Shown in pieces: positions 12,117 to 22,320 of a stretch of DNA of 64,000 nucleotides. Every line of letters begins with the position of its first letter. Position 1 is the first letter of the stretch. Made by a program: the position numbers and the translations under genes. The stretch lies in contig VJWM01000173.1 of NCBI GenBank assembly GCA_010909165.1, forward strand, positions 186,001 through 250,000. Direction: 5' to 3'. This DNA comes from Anthoceros angustus. Its lineage: Eukaryota; Streptophyta; Anthocerotopsida; Anthocerotales; Anthocerotaceae. The notes under the pieces were generated by a model that worked only from the letters and a program-made list of their open reading frames with translations, had not been told where the DNA came from and did no database searches.

Positions 12117-12557
12117 GATTCACTGTCTGGCCTGTGGAGGTGAGTGCTCGCACCAGGAACTCACGGGAATCCCCACCGAACAGTGTGACAGCAATGGCGT
12201 GGGGACACACTGTCAGAGGAAGTGGCTGAGCTCCCGGAATTTGAGAAAAGGTACCTCTTGAGTACCTTTTGAGTGACTCAATAGGGTACATACATTCTCG
12301 ACTATCCTTTGACTGGCAAAAGGTAGGCACGGGTTTGGACAGTCTCTGTTTTGCACTGTATCATATGTTCAAGAGACGCTCAAACGTCTGAGCACCAACG
12401 TTTCGGTCGTCCTGTCTGTCGCATGGCCGGATGCTTTTACAAGTACCCAAATTAGACTTGTAAACTATTCACTAGCAAGGGTCAGTCCGACATATGTATC
12501 TTTATGTTCACGTAACCGCAATATAACCAAGTCTCACAGCTGACATATTATATCCAA

Positions 12558-12642
12558 GGATTAATATTTTCTTTGGATGAATATTTTCCTTGGATGAATA
12601 TTTTCCTTGGATGAATATTTTCCTTGGATGAATAATTTTTCT
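12558..12642 (+). repeat. 17-bp tandem repeat, about five copies
   Basis: The unit ATATTTTCCTTGGATGA repeats head to tail. The first copy has TTCTTT in place of TTCCTT and the last is broken by ATAATTTTT. It is an AT-rich minisatellite with no coding sense. Confidence 0.85.
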
Positions 12643-12794
12643 AACATAAAGGAAGTAGTTTCTAATCCCAAATGTTTTAACTCATTATATTTAAGGATTG
12701 ATGTGCTGTCCATTGCAGCTCTCCATTAATTAGCATAAGTTTGTGTTTAACTTGATTCTTTTTATAACGGGAATATTACATGAAGAGAATATAA

Positions 12795-12900
12795 TATCAT
12801 GATAATGAAGAGTCGAAGAGAATGTAGAGTTGAAGAAACAGATAACGCGAAACACAAAAACTTGAACAAAGGGAAAAGAGAATGCAAAGTTGATGGAATA
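12795..12900 (+). repeat. Purine-rich imperfect repeat, block 1
   Basis: Repeated variants of GAAGAGAATGTAGAGTTGAA and GAACAAAGGGAAAAGAGAAT occur here and again at 13640-13890. The two blocks lie about 800 bp apart and probably share an origin. Confidence 0.5.
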
Positions 12901-13639
12901 TCGAAGTCGTCACAGCGCAGGTTGTGTGTGACAACTTTTTTTTTGCCAGTATTCTACACTTAGATGCCTCAAGACATGGATCGGCTGCACATGGCACTAA
13001 CGAAACTCTACAGGGAGTGTAGGAGTAGACGGGAGGCATCACTCGAATACCTCCAACGGTGGACGGAGGCTGAAGCCACACCGTGAACGTGGACAGCGAT
13101 CACTGTGCTCCGAGCTGTTGTGCACCAGGCGTGAGGAACTTGTGGACTAGCTTGGAGGCTCTTCCAGGATTGAGAGACGTGTAGGATGGAGAGAAGTCTT
13201 TTGTGCGCTCCCACCATGAGGTGGAAGCGCAGACCGTGTGGAATTTTCATTTGTGTTGAATTGAGGCATGAGCCCAGTACTGGCTTTGTTTTTGGTCGGA
13301 CATGTGATCTTCCTCCGTGAAATAATCCTCCCAATCACAGCATCATGAAGATGGCTTGGAGCATGCCCGCTCGGGGGGCTTGGATGGCTACTTCAGGCCA
13401 TCTGCCACAAAGGCCTAGTGAAGGTTTGCTGACGACATACTCAAGGCTTGCGCAAGGCCGTTTCCCTGATGTCCCATACTCTATGGCTTAGGTTGAGGCT
13501 CGCGAGGATTGGCCAGATGGGTGCTTGTGAGTATGTGCAAGGGCCTATGTTCCGACAACCCTAAGAAAGAAAACCATGTGTATCGCACGCAAAAAGATTC
13601 TTGACACACCTTCTGACGACATCGGTATTCCATACAATT

Positions 13640-13890
13640 AGACAAAGCACACACACTTGAACAAAGTGAGAAGAGAAGACAAAGTTGAACAAATAGAACA
13701 TGCAGAGTTGAACAAATGGATAATGTAAAACCCTTGAACAAAGGTAGAAGAGAATGTAGAGTGGAACTAATGGATAACGTGAAACATGCACACGAAACAG
13801 AGGGAGAAGTTAATATAATAGAATAGAATGCCGAGTTGGACAAATGGATAAAGTGAAACACTCACTGTTTAACAAAAGGAGAAGAGAATT
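13640..13890 (+). repeat. Purine-rich imperfect repeat, block 2
   Basis: The phrases TTGAACAAA, GAGTTGAACAAATGGATAA and GAAGAGAATGTAGAGTGGAA recur about five times at roughly 50-bp spacing. On the opposite strand this gives serine/leucine-rich open frames that are not real genes. Confidence 0.55.
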
Positions 13891-14638
13891 GATAGTCAGT
13901 TAATTATATATTATAAAATAAATATAAAATAATTCATATTAGTTTAAATATTATATTTAAATAATCTCATTATATATAAATTATAATAACGTTTAAACTA
14001 ATAATGAGCACGATGTATGTTGGTCATTATGCTTGCTTGGACAATTTAGAGCACCAAGCTGAAAACATCTTTTGTGGGTGGAATCGGATGCTTAAGCGAT
14101 GGGTGTACATTGGTACAGCCATATGACTGTGTCCACCTACTCTCCTCACGGCGGGAGAGAGAAGAGGGGCCGGGGAGGCGGGCGGGCATCAAGGTTCCAT
14201 GGCAAAGATTGCTAACCTGTTTTGTGTATGGATCCAGTGCGCCATGGTCCATCGTCCTTGCCACGCAGCCCGCGCAGCAGCCCTAACCCGGATACTTTAT
14301 TGCAGCATGTTGGGAGACTTTCCCTTTCCCCGAACGGCAGAACATGGGCACAGCTGGAGGCAGTCCTTCGGGAACTCTCCCGGGTACGTCCCAGCCCCAC
14401 CACCCGCAACATCACAAGGTGGCCTGCGCTGCGTGGCTCCCGCTGTAAAGATTTCGGCATGGCCGGCCCCTCCCTCCCCGCACTGCCGTTGGCTGTTCGA
14501 AGGACGGGGCCAAGCCAAGGACTGTACCAGAGAGGATCACGGGCGGGGCCAGTCAACAAGCCCAGTTGCCTCCTATCTCCCGCAACGTCACCACACAGTG
14601 AGCGCCGGGCTTGTGCGGTGCGAGACCCTTCAGCATGG

Positions 14639-14756
14639 TGGGCGATTCAATTCGGCTGGCATGTCGGGCGATTCGATCAGGCCAGCATGTGGGGCGATTC
14701 GATCAGGCCAGTACACATGTTGGGCGATTCAATCAGGCCAGTCTGTTGGGCGATTT
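14639..14756 (+). repeat. About 25-30-bp tandem repeat, five copies
   Basis: The unit GGGCGATTCGATCAGGCCAG with a variable CATGT tail repeats about five times with small substitutions (AATTCGGCT in the first copy, GATTTGCG in the last). No gene association is evident. Confidence 0.75.
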
Positions 14757-15877
14757 GCGTGCGTGAGTTTAGTGCTGATTTGATGGCGTTGGGCTGGAGT
14801 GATGCGGGAATGTACCAGCCGCAGCTTGCAACCGACTGGGAGTTCCGAGGATATCGCAGCGATGGCAGTGGCGGGGAGTGAATGCCTGTCAGGTTCTGAC
14901 AGGCTCATGGGACCTGATCGGAGCGGCGGTGGAGGAATCTGAGTAGGAGAGATGGGAGGAATCTGGGGTGTATAGTATTCTAGAGCCCATCATGCAGGGG
15001 AATCGGGATGCTGCCAAAACCGCAACCCGACTCGCACTCGGACGCGGTGGCGACTCCTACAAGGAAAGTGGACTGTGGGCGCGGCGCTCCCCTTCCCGGG
15101 AATGTTTGCCCCGGACCCGGGCCCCGGGCATGCTAAACTCGGCCCCTCCCGGGCGCCGGGCTTACGTGGCCGGCCACGTACATCTCCTCCTCCGCTTGCA
15201 CGTATGCAGAATCTGAATCTCAGCACACACATAGCGTATCACCTGGAGCGCCTGCTGATCACGAATCACAATTCACGATTCACTTCCTTCCTGCCACCTG
15301 CTACAAACAAACCCTAGACTACCTTTATTGCATATGCTCCAGTCTCGGATCCCGATTCCCTTGTGGAAAACACGAAACAAATGCACAGGCTAAAGCTGCG
15401 CTCTTAACGCACTTTCTTCTCTGCTTGCCCGAGTCGCGAATCGCGACTCAGTTTGCTTGCAAAGTCGGCAAGCCCCGGTATCTAGCACCATTTCAATCAC
15501 TCGCATGCCCGTCTCGGAGCACACAAGTCTGGCGCCTCTTTCCACGCCCAAAAAATCCCATTTGTTATGGCCCTGGGACTCCCGTTTCTCCGTTTCCGCT
15601 AACCTGCATTCATTCACCGCTTCCTATCCTAATAATGCACTCAACTTCAATTCGGCCGCTCCACTCCACGGCGGCCAAAGCCACCGGAGACCCTTGTGAT
15701 GTTCACGACTGACTAAGTTGCACGACCGACTAAGTTGCTCGATAGAAAGTTGGATTTCTCAAGCTTCGTAGTTATTTCACACAAAACCAGAGGCCTGGCC
15801 TTCAGGGAAAAATCAAGGAGTGACATCCAGACATGGGTTCATTGGAACTCTACAGTCAATCAAGGGTCCTTGGGATG

Positions 15878-16010
15878 GATCAGTATTCGAATGGGTGTTA
15901 CCCATCATTACCCATTCCCTAGTTATAAATCATGCCCTGAGGCTCGCCAAGGACGGATCAGTATTCGGATGGGGTGTTACCCATTCCCCAGTTATAAATC
16001 ATGCCCCTGT
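15878..16010 (+). repeat. Tandem repeat, two copies of about 75 bp
   Basis: GGATCAGTATTCGAATGGG and GGATCAGTATTCGGATGGG start successive copies, each followed by GTTACCCAT and AGTTATAAATCATGCCC. The second copy is slightly shorter. Confidence 0.7.
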
Positions 16011-18210
16011 CTCCGGAGTGGGCGGGGCCAGGCTACTCCCAGTGCGTGCGAGACTTTGATAAAGACAATTCGTATAGGGCCAAACTCCTGCATATATTTA
16101 CAGGTATATATTAATGAAGAATGAAAATAACAAACATATAATGCTCATAATGCCGCGGCCATAACAATGTCCGTGGCAAACTCGTACGGCACACAGTACG
16201 GCCGCCCCGGAGCCGATCCACACCTAGCCCACTCCGAAGCAGCACGCGGGCCGGGGCCGGCAGGGCCGGGCAGGGAAGGGCAGGGAAGGGCACTGGGCAG
16301 GCAAGGCCGGGCAGGGCGGGCAGGGGAAATTTTTTTGGTTTGTCCCCCGGGCTGCCCGCCAGCGCATCTGGCACGGCTGCCTGCCCGGGCACCATATGCT
16401 CACCATGTCATCACATTCCGTGGAGTTGCGAGCTTCAAGAAATGCAAATTCCTAACTTTTCAACTACTTAAGCCATGTTAAGCCCTGCAGCATAGCAAGC
16501 GTTGGGCTCAAGGGAAATCTTTAATTCCGGATCCTTGGTAATATGTGGCGACTTGACGACGCATTTGTGCTGAATTATGCTCCTAATATCCGCTTATTGT
16601 CTTGCTCAGTCAAATGGATATCACATACGCGTGTCCGCTTCGGCTTGTCTTCCCCATCGGAAGAATATTGCAATCACGCGGCTTGGCTGGTACAGCGGGC
16701 TGGGTACATGTTGCGTGTGACCAAATTCACACGGTCTTCCATAAAGGAAGTGAAATCTTTGACTGGTTTAGCATACTCCCACCTCGTATTAAACTTAATG
16801 TCCGGTCTTCTCCTCGGAATCGTGATGAGGCTCAGCCCTCGTCACCCAAAAACCCACCATTGAACTTGCCCCACATCGCATGCTCCGTTCGTAGTCTTCG
16901 ATGAGGTTAGCCCATGCAGTCTAATGCAAAAAACACAAAAAAGTTGCGAAAACCACAACCCACAACCCACAACCCACAACCCACAACCCAAAATGCCATA
17001 TGCAAAAGTCTTTGTGCGTTCCAAGCCCTGCATTGTTATGTGCACAGCCCCAAATTGTCGAGGCGAGCGTCGCGTTTGATCGGGAATCAGTCGGCAATGA
17101 CCGTGCCGGATTTGGATGTGCCCTAATTTAACAAGCTGGAAATATCTGGGTTCATTTCGGGAAGGGCGACGTATGCAGTACATACAGTATGTAGGTGGGT
17201 AGCAGAGGAAACTTGCGCTTCAGGGCGACGGGATGCTGTGCACGTGGGGAGGTGATGCCGCCAAAGCGCAAGCGGTTGCGGAGGTGGGGGCTTTTGTGGA
17301 GCGCGAAATCCTACGTTTGCTGATTTGATATCCCCAAGATTGATGGGCTTTGCTTTTGCCTCCTCCAAATGTGTGGAGCTGCCTTTTCCTTCCTATGTGA
17401 GTCCATGCATCCTACTTCACACAACTCGAACTCTCCTGGTACGTACACACGACGTATGCATACGGCAAGTGTATTCCCACACGCAGCAGGTACTGTACAT
17501 AATGCCATGCTTCTCCAAACGAGAAACGGTTACCACAATCCAATCCCTGGAATCACCCACATCGCTTCGCAAACCACTTCCCCGAATTGGTTTTCTGCCT
17601 GTGTATGTATGTATGTACATGCACTAGCTCCATTTGGCGGGTCGGCCTCATCCTTGCTTGAATAATTCAAAGCTGGCTTCCACTAAGCAGGCGGCGGGGG
17701 GAAACTCATTCGAAACTGGTGCCCACTAAGGAAGCAAAGGAGGAAATGGGTGATGACATCGTAATGCCGTCGTGGGCTCGGAGCGGTGGAGTTGTCGATT
17801 GATATGGCGAGAGTCGCACTCGAGAGGCATGTGTCGGCCGCTGGGACGGCCATGTGCCTTCTTTGAGTGCCCACCCAACTACTTCTCCTTCTTCCCTCAT
17901 CTTTTGTGACGGAGATGGGCGAGGTGGACATATACTGCCCCATCCGGGACGCATGTGTGGAGATGGGCATCGGCATGGGGACGCCTCGGGATGTGTGCAC
18001 ATACTGTAGTATATGCAGCCCGCGGGCAACGTTGCATGATGTTGTCGTCCAGCCCAGCCCAGGCCAGTCCAGGCCCGGCCCGGCCCGGCGCTTGGGCGTG
18101 CCAAAGTGGTGTCTCCGCGCAGGGCAACTGCAGTGGCGCTGACAGGCCCAGCGCAGTGCTCTGGGCCATTCTTTGTCCATTAATTTATAAATTCCCCCAA
18201 GCCGGCCCCA

Positions 18211-18243
18211 GGCCGGGGCCGGGGCCGGGGCCGGGGGCCGGGG
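18211..18243 (+). repeat. GGGGCC hexanucleotide tract with G-quadruplex potential
   Basis: Five runs of four or five G are separated by CC (18215-18218, 18221-18224, 18227-18230, 18233-18237, 18240-18243). Spacing this regular meets the usual intramolecular G-quadruplex pattern. The tract lies about 1 kb upstream of the A20/AN1 start codon, in a GC-rich zone that probably includes its promoter. Confidence 0.8.
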
Positions 18244-18343
18244 CTGAATCAACCCAAACGGGTGGATGCCCGGGCCCGGGCAGGCGCTGCCCGCCGAAAT
18301 GGAACTTGCGCTGAAACAGCAAAGTGCGCGAGCGGGGCGGGGG

Positions 18344-18374
<31 letters not shown>

Positions 18375-18377
18375 GGG
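18344..18377 (+). repeat. GCCCGA hexanucleotide microsatellite
   Basis: About five copies of GCCCGA or GAGCCC lie in tandem, between the GGGGCC tract and the likely transcription start of the A20/AN1 gene. Confidence 0.75.
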
Positions 18378-18439
18378 CAGCCCGAGGTGGCCCTGCCCGG
18401 CTGCCCGTTGGGGCAGTCAACAAAGGCCCTGCCTGCACC

Positions 18440-19267
18440 GCGTTATATCTAGCTCTGCTGGCCTCCTCTCCCCTTCCCTTCGGCCTGCATCTGCCCGTCC
18501 TCCTCTTGCGTGCGTGCCTCCCCGGCCCGCCCCTCGCTCTCCCCGCGGGCCACTCTGCCATCGCCCGCGAGGGAGCGTCGAAGGAGCCTCGCCAAGGTGT
18601 GCGGCCGTGTCGGGGGCGTGTCTGCGGTTTCCGCCGCTCGTGCCTCCACCGCCTCGTCCTCCTCTTCCTCCTCCGCCACCGCCGCTCGCCGGCGAGCCGG
18701 TCTTAAGGCCCCGAGCCCGCGCAGCGCCTTCTCGCTCGCGTGCCTGCGGTTTCCTTCCGCTGCTGCTGCGTCTGGTGGCGTGTGGTGGAAGGGAGTGGGG
18801 AGGGGAAGAGGAGGAGATATCTGATCCAGCCGGAGCCAGATCTGATCTGCCTTCTGGCTGTGCGGATTGGCGGCTGGCGGATCTGCGGCCGAGGGTGCTC
18901 GGCGCTGCCGGCGGGTGATGCCGGTGCGGGCTGGTGGCCGAGGCCTGAATTCTGCTCGTCTTGATAAGAAGTGCTGAGAGAGCGGAAGGGGAGGAGGTGA
19001 GGTGAGGAGAGGAAGAGGCCCTGAACGGGGGGGGCTGCGGCGCATGCATGCAGCGGCGCCGGTGACGGAGGTTGCGGTGCAGAGTCCGTGAGGGTTTCTT
19101 GCAAGAAGCCGGGGTTTGTGCACGCAACGCAACTGTTCGGGCATCTGCCGCGGTTTTCTAACATCTGTTCAAGTTTTCAGGGGAGCCGCATCGGGGAAGG
19201 AGGAGGTGTCGGTGTGGTCGTCTTGGTTGCTTGCACTTGGGCCAGTTCGTATCCGGAGCGGAGGACC
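18440..19267 (+). promoter_or_regulatory. Probable core promoter and long 5' leader of the A20/AN1 gene
   Basis: A TATA-like element (TTATATCTAG, about 18443-18452) is followed by pyrimidine-rich sequence, then about 800 bp of GC-rich DNA before the ATG at 19268. TTTTCAG at 19174-19180 looks like a 3' splice site, so the leader probably contains an intron, as is common in this family. The transcription start and donor site are inferred. Confidence 0.4.
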
Positions 19268-19810
19268 ATGGCTCAGGAGAGTTGGAAGCGTGACCAGGAA
19301 GAGACAGGTTGCCAGCCTCCGGAAGGGCCTGTGTTGTGCGCCAACAACTGCGGCTTCTTTGGGAGCACCTCGACTATGAATTTCTGCTCCAAGTGCTACA
19401 AAAACCACATATTGAAGCACAAGGCTCCTCCTCCCAAGGTTACCGTGGTGGAGAAGAGCGTGGTTGGCACGACGCACGGCGACCTCCTCATAGCGAGGGC
19501 AGATCAGGCGGAGCGACAGTTGCAACCAGAGGTGCCGGTGGTGGTGCCAGTTGCCAGCGCGTCCGTGGATGGAGCCGGCTCCTCTGTGGCCGGGCCTTCC
19601 CAACCTCAACAGCCCCAGCCTAACCGTTGCTTCTCGTGCAAGAAGCGGGTGGGTCTGACAGGCTTCAAGTGCCGCTGCGGCAACACCTTCTGCTCGTTGC
19701 ATCGGTACTCCGACAAGCACAGTTGCTCTTTTGATTACAAGACTGCAGGCCGAGATGCCATAGCCAAGGCGAACCCCGTGGTGAAGGCCGACAAGATTGA
19801 CAAGATTTGA
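19268..19810 (+). CDS. A20/AN1 zinc-finger stress-associated protein
   Basis: This 180-residue intronless frame encodes a stress-associated protein (SAP), a family that binds ubiquitin through its A20 finger and modulates stress signalling. The A20 finger lies at about residues 20-45, with CANNCGFFGSTSTMNFCSKC showing the paired cysteines. A linker rich in valine, serine and proline follows. The AN1 finger starts at about residue 120 with CFSCKKRVGLTGFKCRCG and continues NTFCSLHRYSDKHSCSFDY, including the Cys/His zinc ligands. The C-terminus (residues about 155-180) is the conserved tail GRDAIAKANPVVKADKIDKI. The ATG at 19268 is chosen because a shorter upstream extension in frame has no conserved sequence. 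Length and domain order match plant SAPs. Which SAP number it corresponds to is not known. Confidence 0.95.
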   Translation: MAQESWKRDQEETGCQPPEGPVLCANNCGFFGSTSTMNFCSKCYKNHILKHKAPPPKVTVVEKSVVGTTHGDLLIARADQAERQLQPEVPVVVPVASASVDGAGSSVAGPSQPQQPQPNRCFSCKKRVGLTGFKCRCGNTFCSLHRYSDKHSCSFDYKTAGRDAIAKANPVVKADKIDKI

Positions 19811-22320
19811 CCTCGCCGTCTGATAGCTTCTGTAACTTTTCTATAGGTAGGCTTAGTACTTCACGAGATGAAGCTGCTGTTGGAGGTGAGGCGACTTTAA
19901 AATTTTAAGGGGACCAATTCATTAGGTTTGTTAGATGCTATTCCTGGTTCCTTTTAAAGCACACAAGATGGGAAACTCATGCTAGTTTTTCTTTGCTTCT
20001 TACAATGATCCTGCATCGTGACGTAGATTGAAAGTTGTGATGTGTAAGTATCCGTAATCCACGATTTTTTGGTGGGCCTTGTACAGCACTTATGACCCCG
20101 TTTATGAGATCAATATCTCTTCTCAGGGACTTTTCAGAACTTTTGTGTGGACTACATCTTGCCTCCTCCTCCGTCTACTGCTGCCTACTATGCTACACTG
20201 AGCCCGTTGTTGCATCACCACCAGATTGCAGCAGTGAGATAACGTGCAACATTTTGTTCAATGTCTGAAAGTTTTTGCAATTGTGTTTCAGCAGGTAGTG
20301 AGTCAGAAAGGAGTACCTGTGAGTCCTTGACATGGTCTCACCCACGTGCCATTATCACTCTGTGCACATGGGATGAGCCGTCTGAACGAAGTGTGCGTTT
20401 GGTGTGTGGCTTTTTGCTGTATCAGGTGGCTGGGGGAGGTGGATGGTGGCACACATGTTGACATGCATATGTTCCTTAATTGTGTGAGGCTGAGTGCTTA
20501 GGAGGTGGGGTTTGTCTCTCTGTGTTTGCTTGTGCATCAAGGAGATGCCGTATGCTCAGAAGTCACGGGGATTATATGTGGCTCCTGCTGCTCCTCTGCC
20601 ATGATTGGGACTGCGAAACAGGGAAGGAGTTTACACTCGCACCTCCTCTTTGCATGCGTCTAGGGAAGGGAGAGCGTGTGCTGTCAGGCAACGTGTTGCC
20701 TTGGCCTAGAAGCTAGCTCGGAGCTCTCTCCTTAAGGGTGCGTCGTGGAAGCTAGAAATGTTGTGCGGTTGCAGGTCTCCCTCGTTGAACTGATTACGAA
20801 ATTTGGCGCTCTGCTTCATCAGTCGTGATGTAATAAGGTGGGTAATCAGGTCACGTAAGGGCCGAGCCGGGCCGGCCCTTTTTTGGGCACTGTGCTGCCC
20901 GTTCGGTGACATAAACATTTCCCAATCCAGTCCAGCAACACCCGCCAGTTCCGCATTGTCAGTCCAGTCCAGTGGCCAGTGGTCAGACAGTCACGACTCA
21001 TGACACTACATACATCCAACCGAACTGTCCGCGGCGTGTGTTAACTTACAGCCTTGATGATGGCATTGGCATGGCATCGGTCCCCGGGTTTCCGGTACTG
21101 TACAAACCCAAACAAAGCCCAGGCAGTGAGTGGCATCCCAGGCGAGCAGGCGGGAGCGGTATGTACATATGCGGGAGGGGGGCCAGGGCTTTGTACTGTA
21201 CGCCAGGGCCAGCCAATGAGCAGCGCCGAACACTGCCTTTCCTTTTCCGCAAAAGACAGCCACCGACTGGCCCGCCTGCCATGGCACCGTTCACCCGCCG
21301 TGCAAGCCTCCCAATCCCGCAGAAGCAGCTGCTACTCGCTTTCACAGCCTCCATTAAGGCCGCCCTTGGGATCCTCGAGTTTAGCGAGGACGTCGGCCCG
21401 CAAAGTCATGCACTATCTACTTCCAGTCACTCCGCCCCATCCGAACACTATATCGCACCTTACACCTCCGGCTCGCACCACCTTCCTTAGCCCTTGGCGT
21501 TTGCCCTTGCCCTTGCCTTTGCCTGAGTTATGTAAAATCAGCAGCACCTTTGCTTTGTCTCGGACCGCCCAGTCGCCTCCTACCGCGTCACGCCTCCGTC
21601 TGTAAAGTGGCACACCCCCTGACACTTTCTAAATTCAGACCAATCGCCAGCTTCACCGTTTCAGCTTTGTGCCCCTACCCTATAGGCCCTGGCTTCCTTT
21701 GCTTTGCTCTGCTGCTGAATGCTGATGCGGATGTCTTGTCGCCAGAGATTATTGTTGCCAATGCTATTGTAACAAGATTTGGATTTCATCTGTATCTCAA
21801 ACAAGATTTGCAGTTACAGTAAGTATAATGTGAATGTCAACAAAATTTGTGGTTACAGTGTGTCGTAACTCGCAACAGACTGCATGTTTTATCTCGCTCT
21901 AGACAGTGCATAAATTATAGACTCTGTCTGCTATGTACACCACTTTTACAAACAAGGTACCTAATACAAAAAGCTCGCTCGAAAACTGTATCCCTACAGA
22001 CGTATAAGGCACGCTGCAACACTAGAAAAATTCCTCCTCCCTTCCTTGAAAGGGTGGAACACATGGACGTCGTGCTGCACAAGAACCTCAAGAAATGCGG
22101 GAGATTTTGACTCAACGGCAGGAATTCTACACAGACAGGCAGGCAAGCAAGTACAGAAAAGGAAGCATTGGAGCAGCAACCAAGTATGTAGTAGTCGTCA
22201 TGTAGATGCTCCGACTGCAGCATGGCGTGGAGGTGAGAGCATCCGAGGGGGCAGCAGCAGCAGCAGCGACATACCGGGCGACGCAGGTTGTCACCAGAGA
22301 GGGTTACCGGCATGTGCATT
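19811..22320. other. Convergent intergenic region between the A20/AN1 and F-box genes
   Basis: This 2.5-kb stretch must hold both 3' UTRs, since the flanking genes converge. I see no gene in it. Open frames at about 20970-21610 are in GC-rich sequence and have no domain. A CAG run (about 22254-22270) lies near the F-box stop codon. Confidence 0.6.

Larger units (their letters stand above)
12117..19267. other. Long region without a recognised gene
   Basis: About 7 kb between SYF2 and the A20/AN1 gene. It starts with the presumed SYF2 3' UTR, then short tandem repeats (listed), an AT-rich block at about 13880-14000, a GC-rich stretch from about 14100 to 15200, a G-rich block at about 16230-16330, and the promoter and leader of the A20/AN1 gene from about 18200. 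Several long open frames in the GC-rich parts are compositional and show no domain. Confidence 0.6.

Noticed and set aside
14199-14881. Overlapping open frames of about 200 codons
   Set aside because: GC-rich sequence ending in a tandem repeat; different frames are equally open and none shows a domain.
18417-19144. Long open frames on both strands (about 230 codons)
   Set aside because: They lie in low-complexity GC-rich leader sequence of the A20/AN1 gene; Ser/Arg/Pro/Gly-rich translations with no motif.
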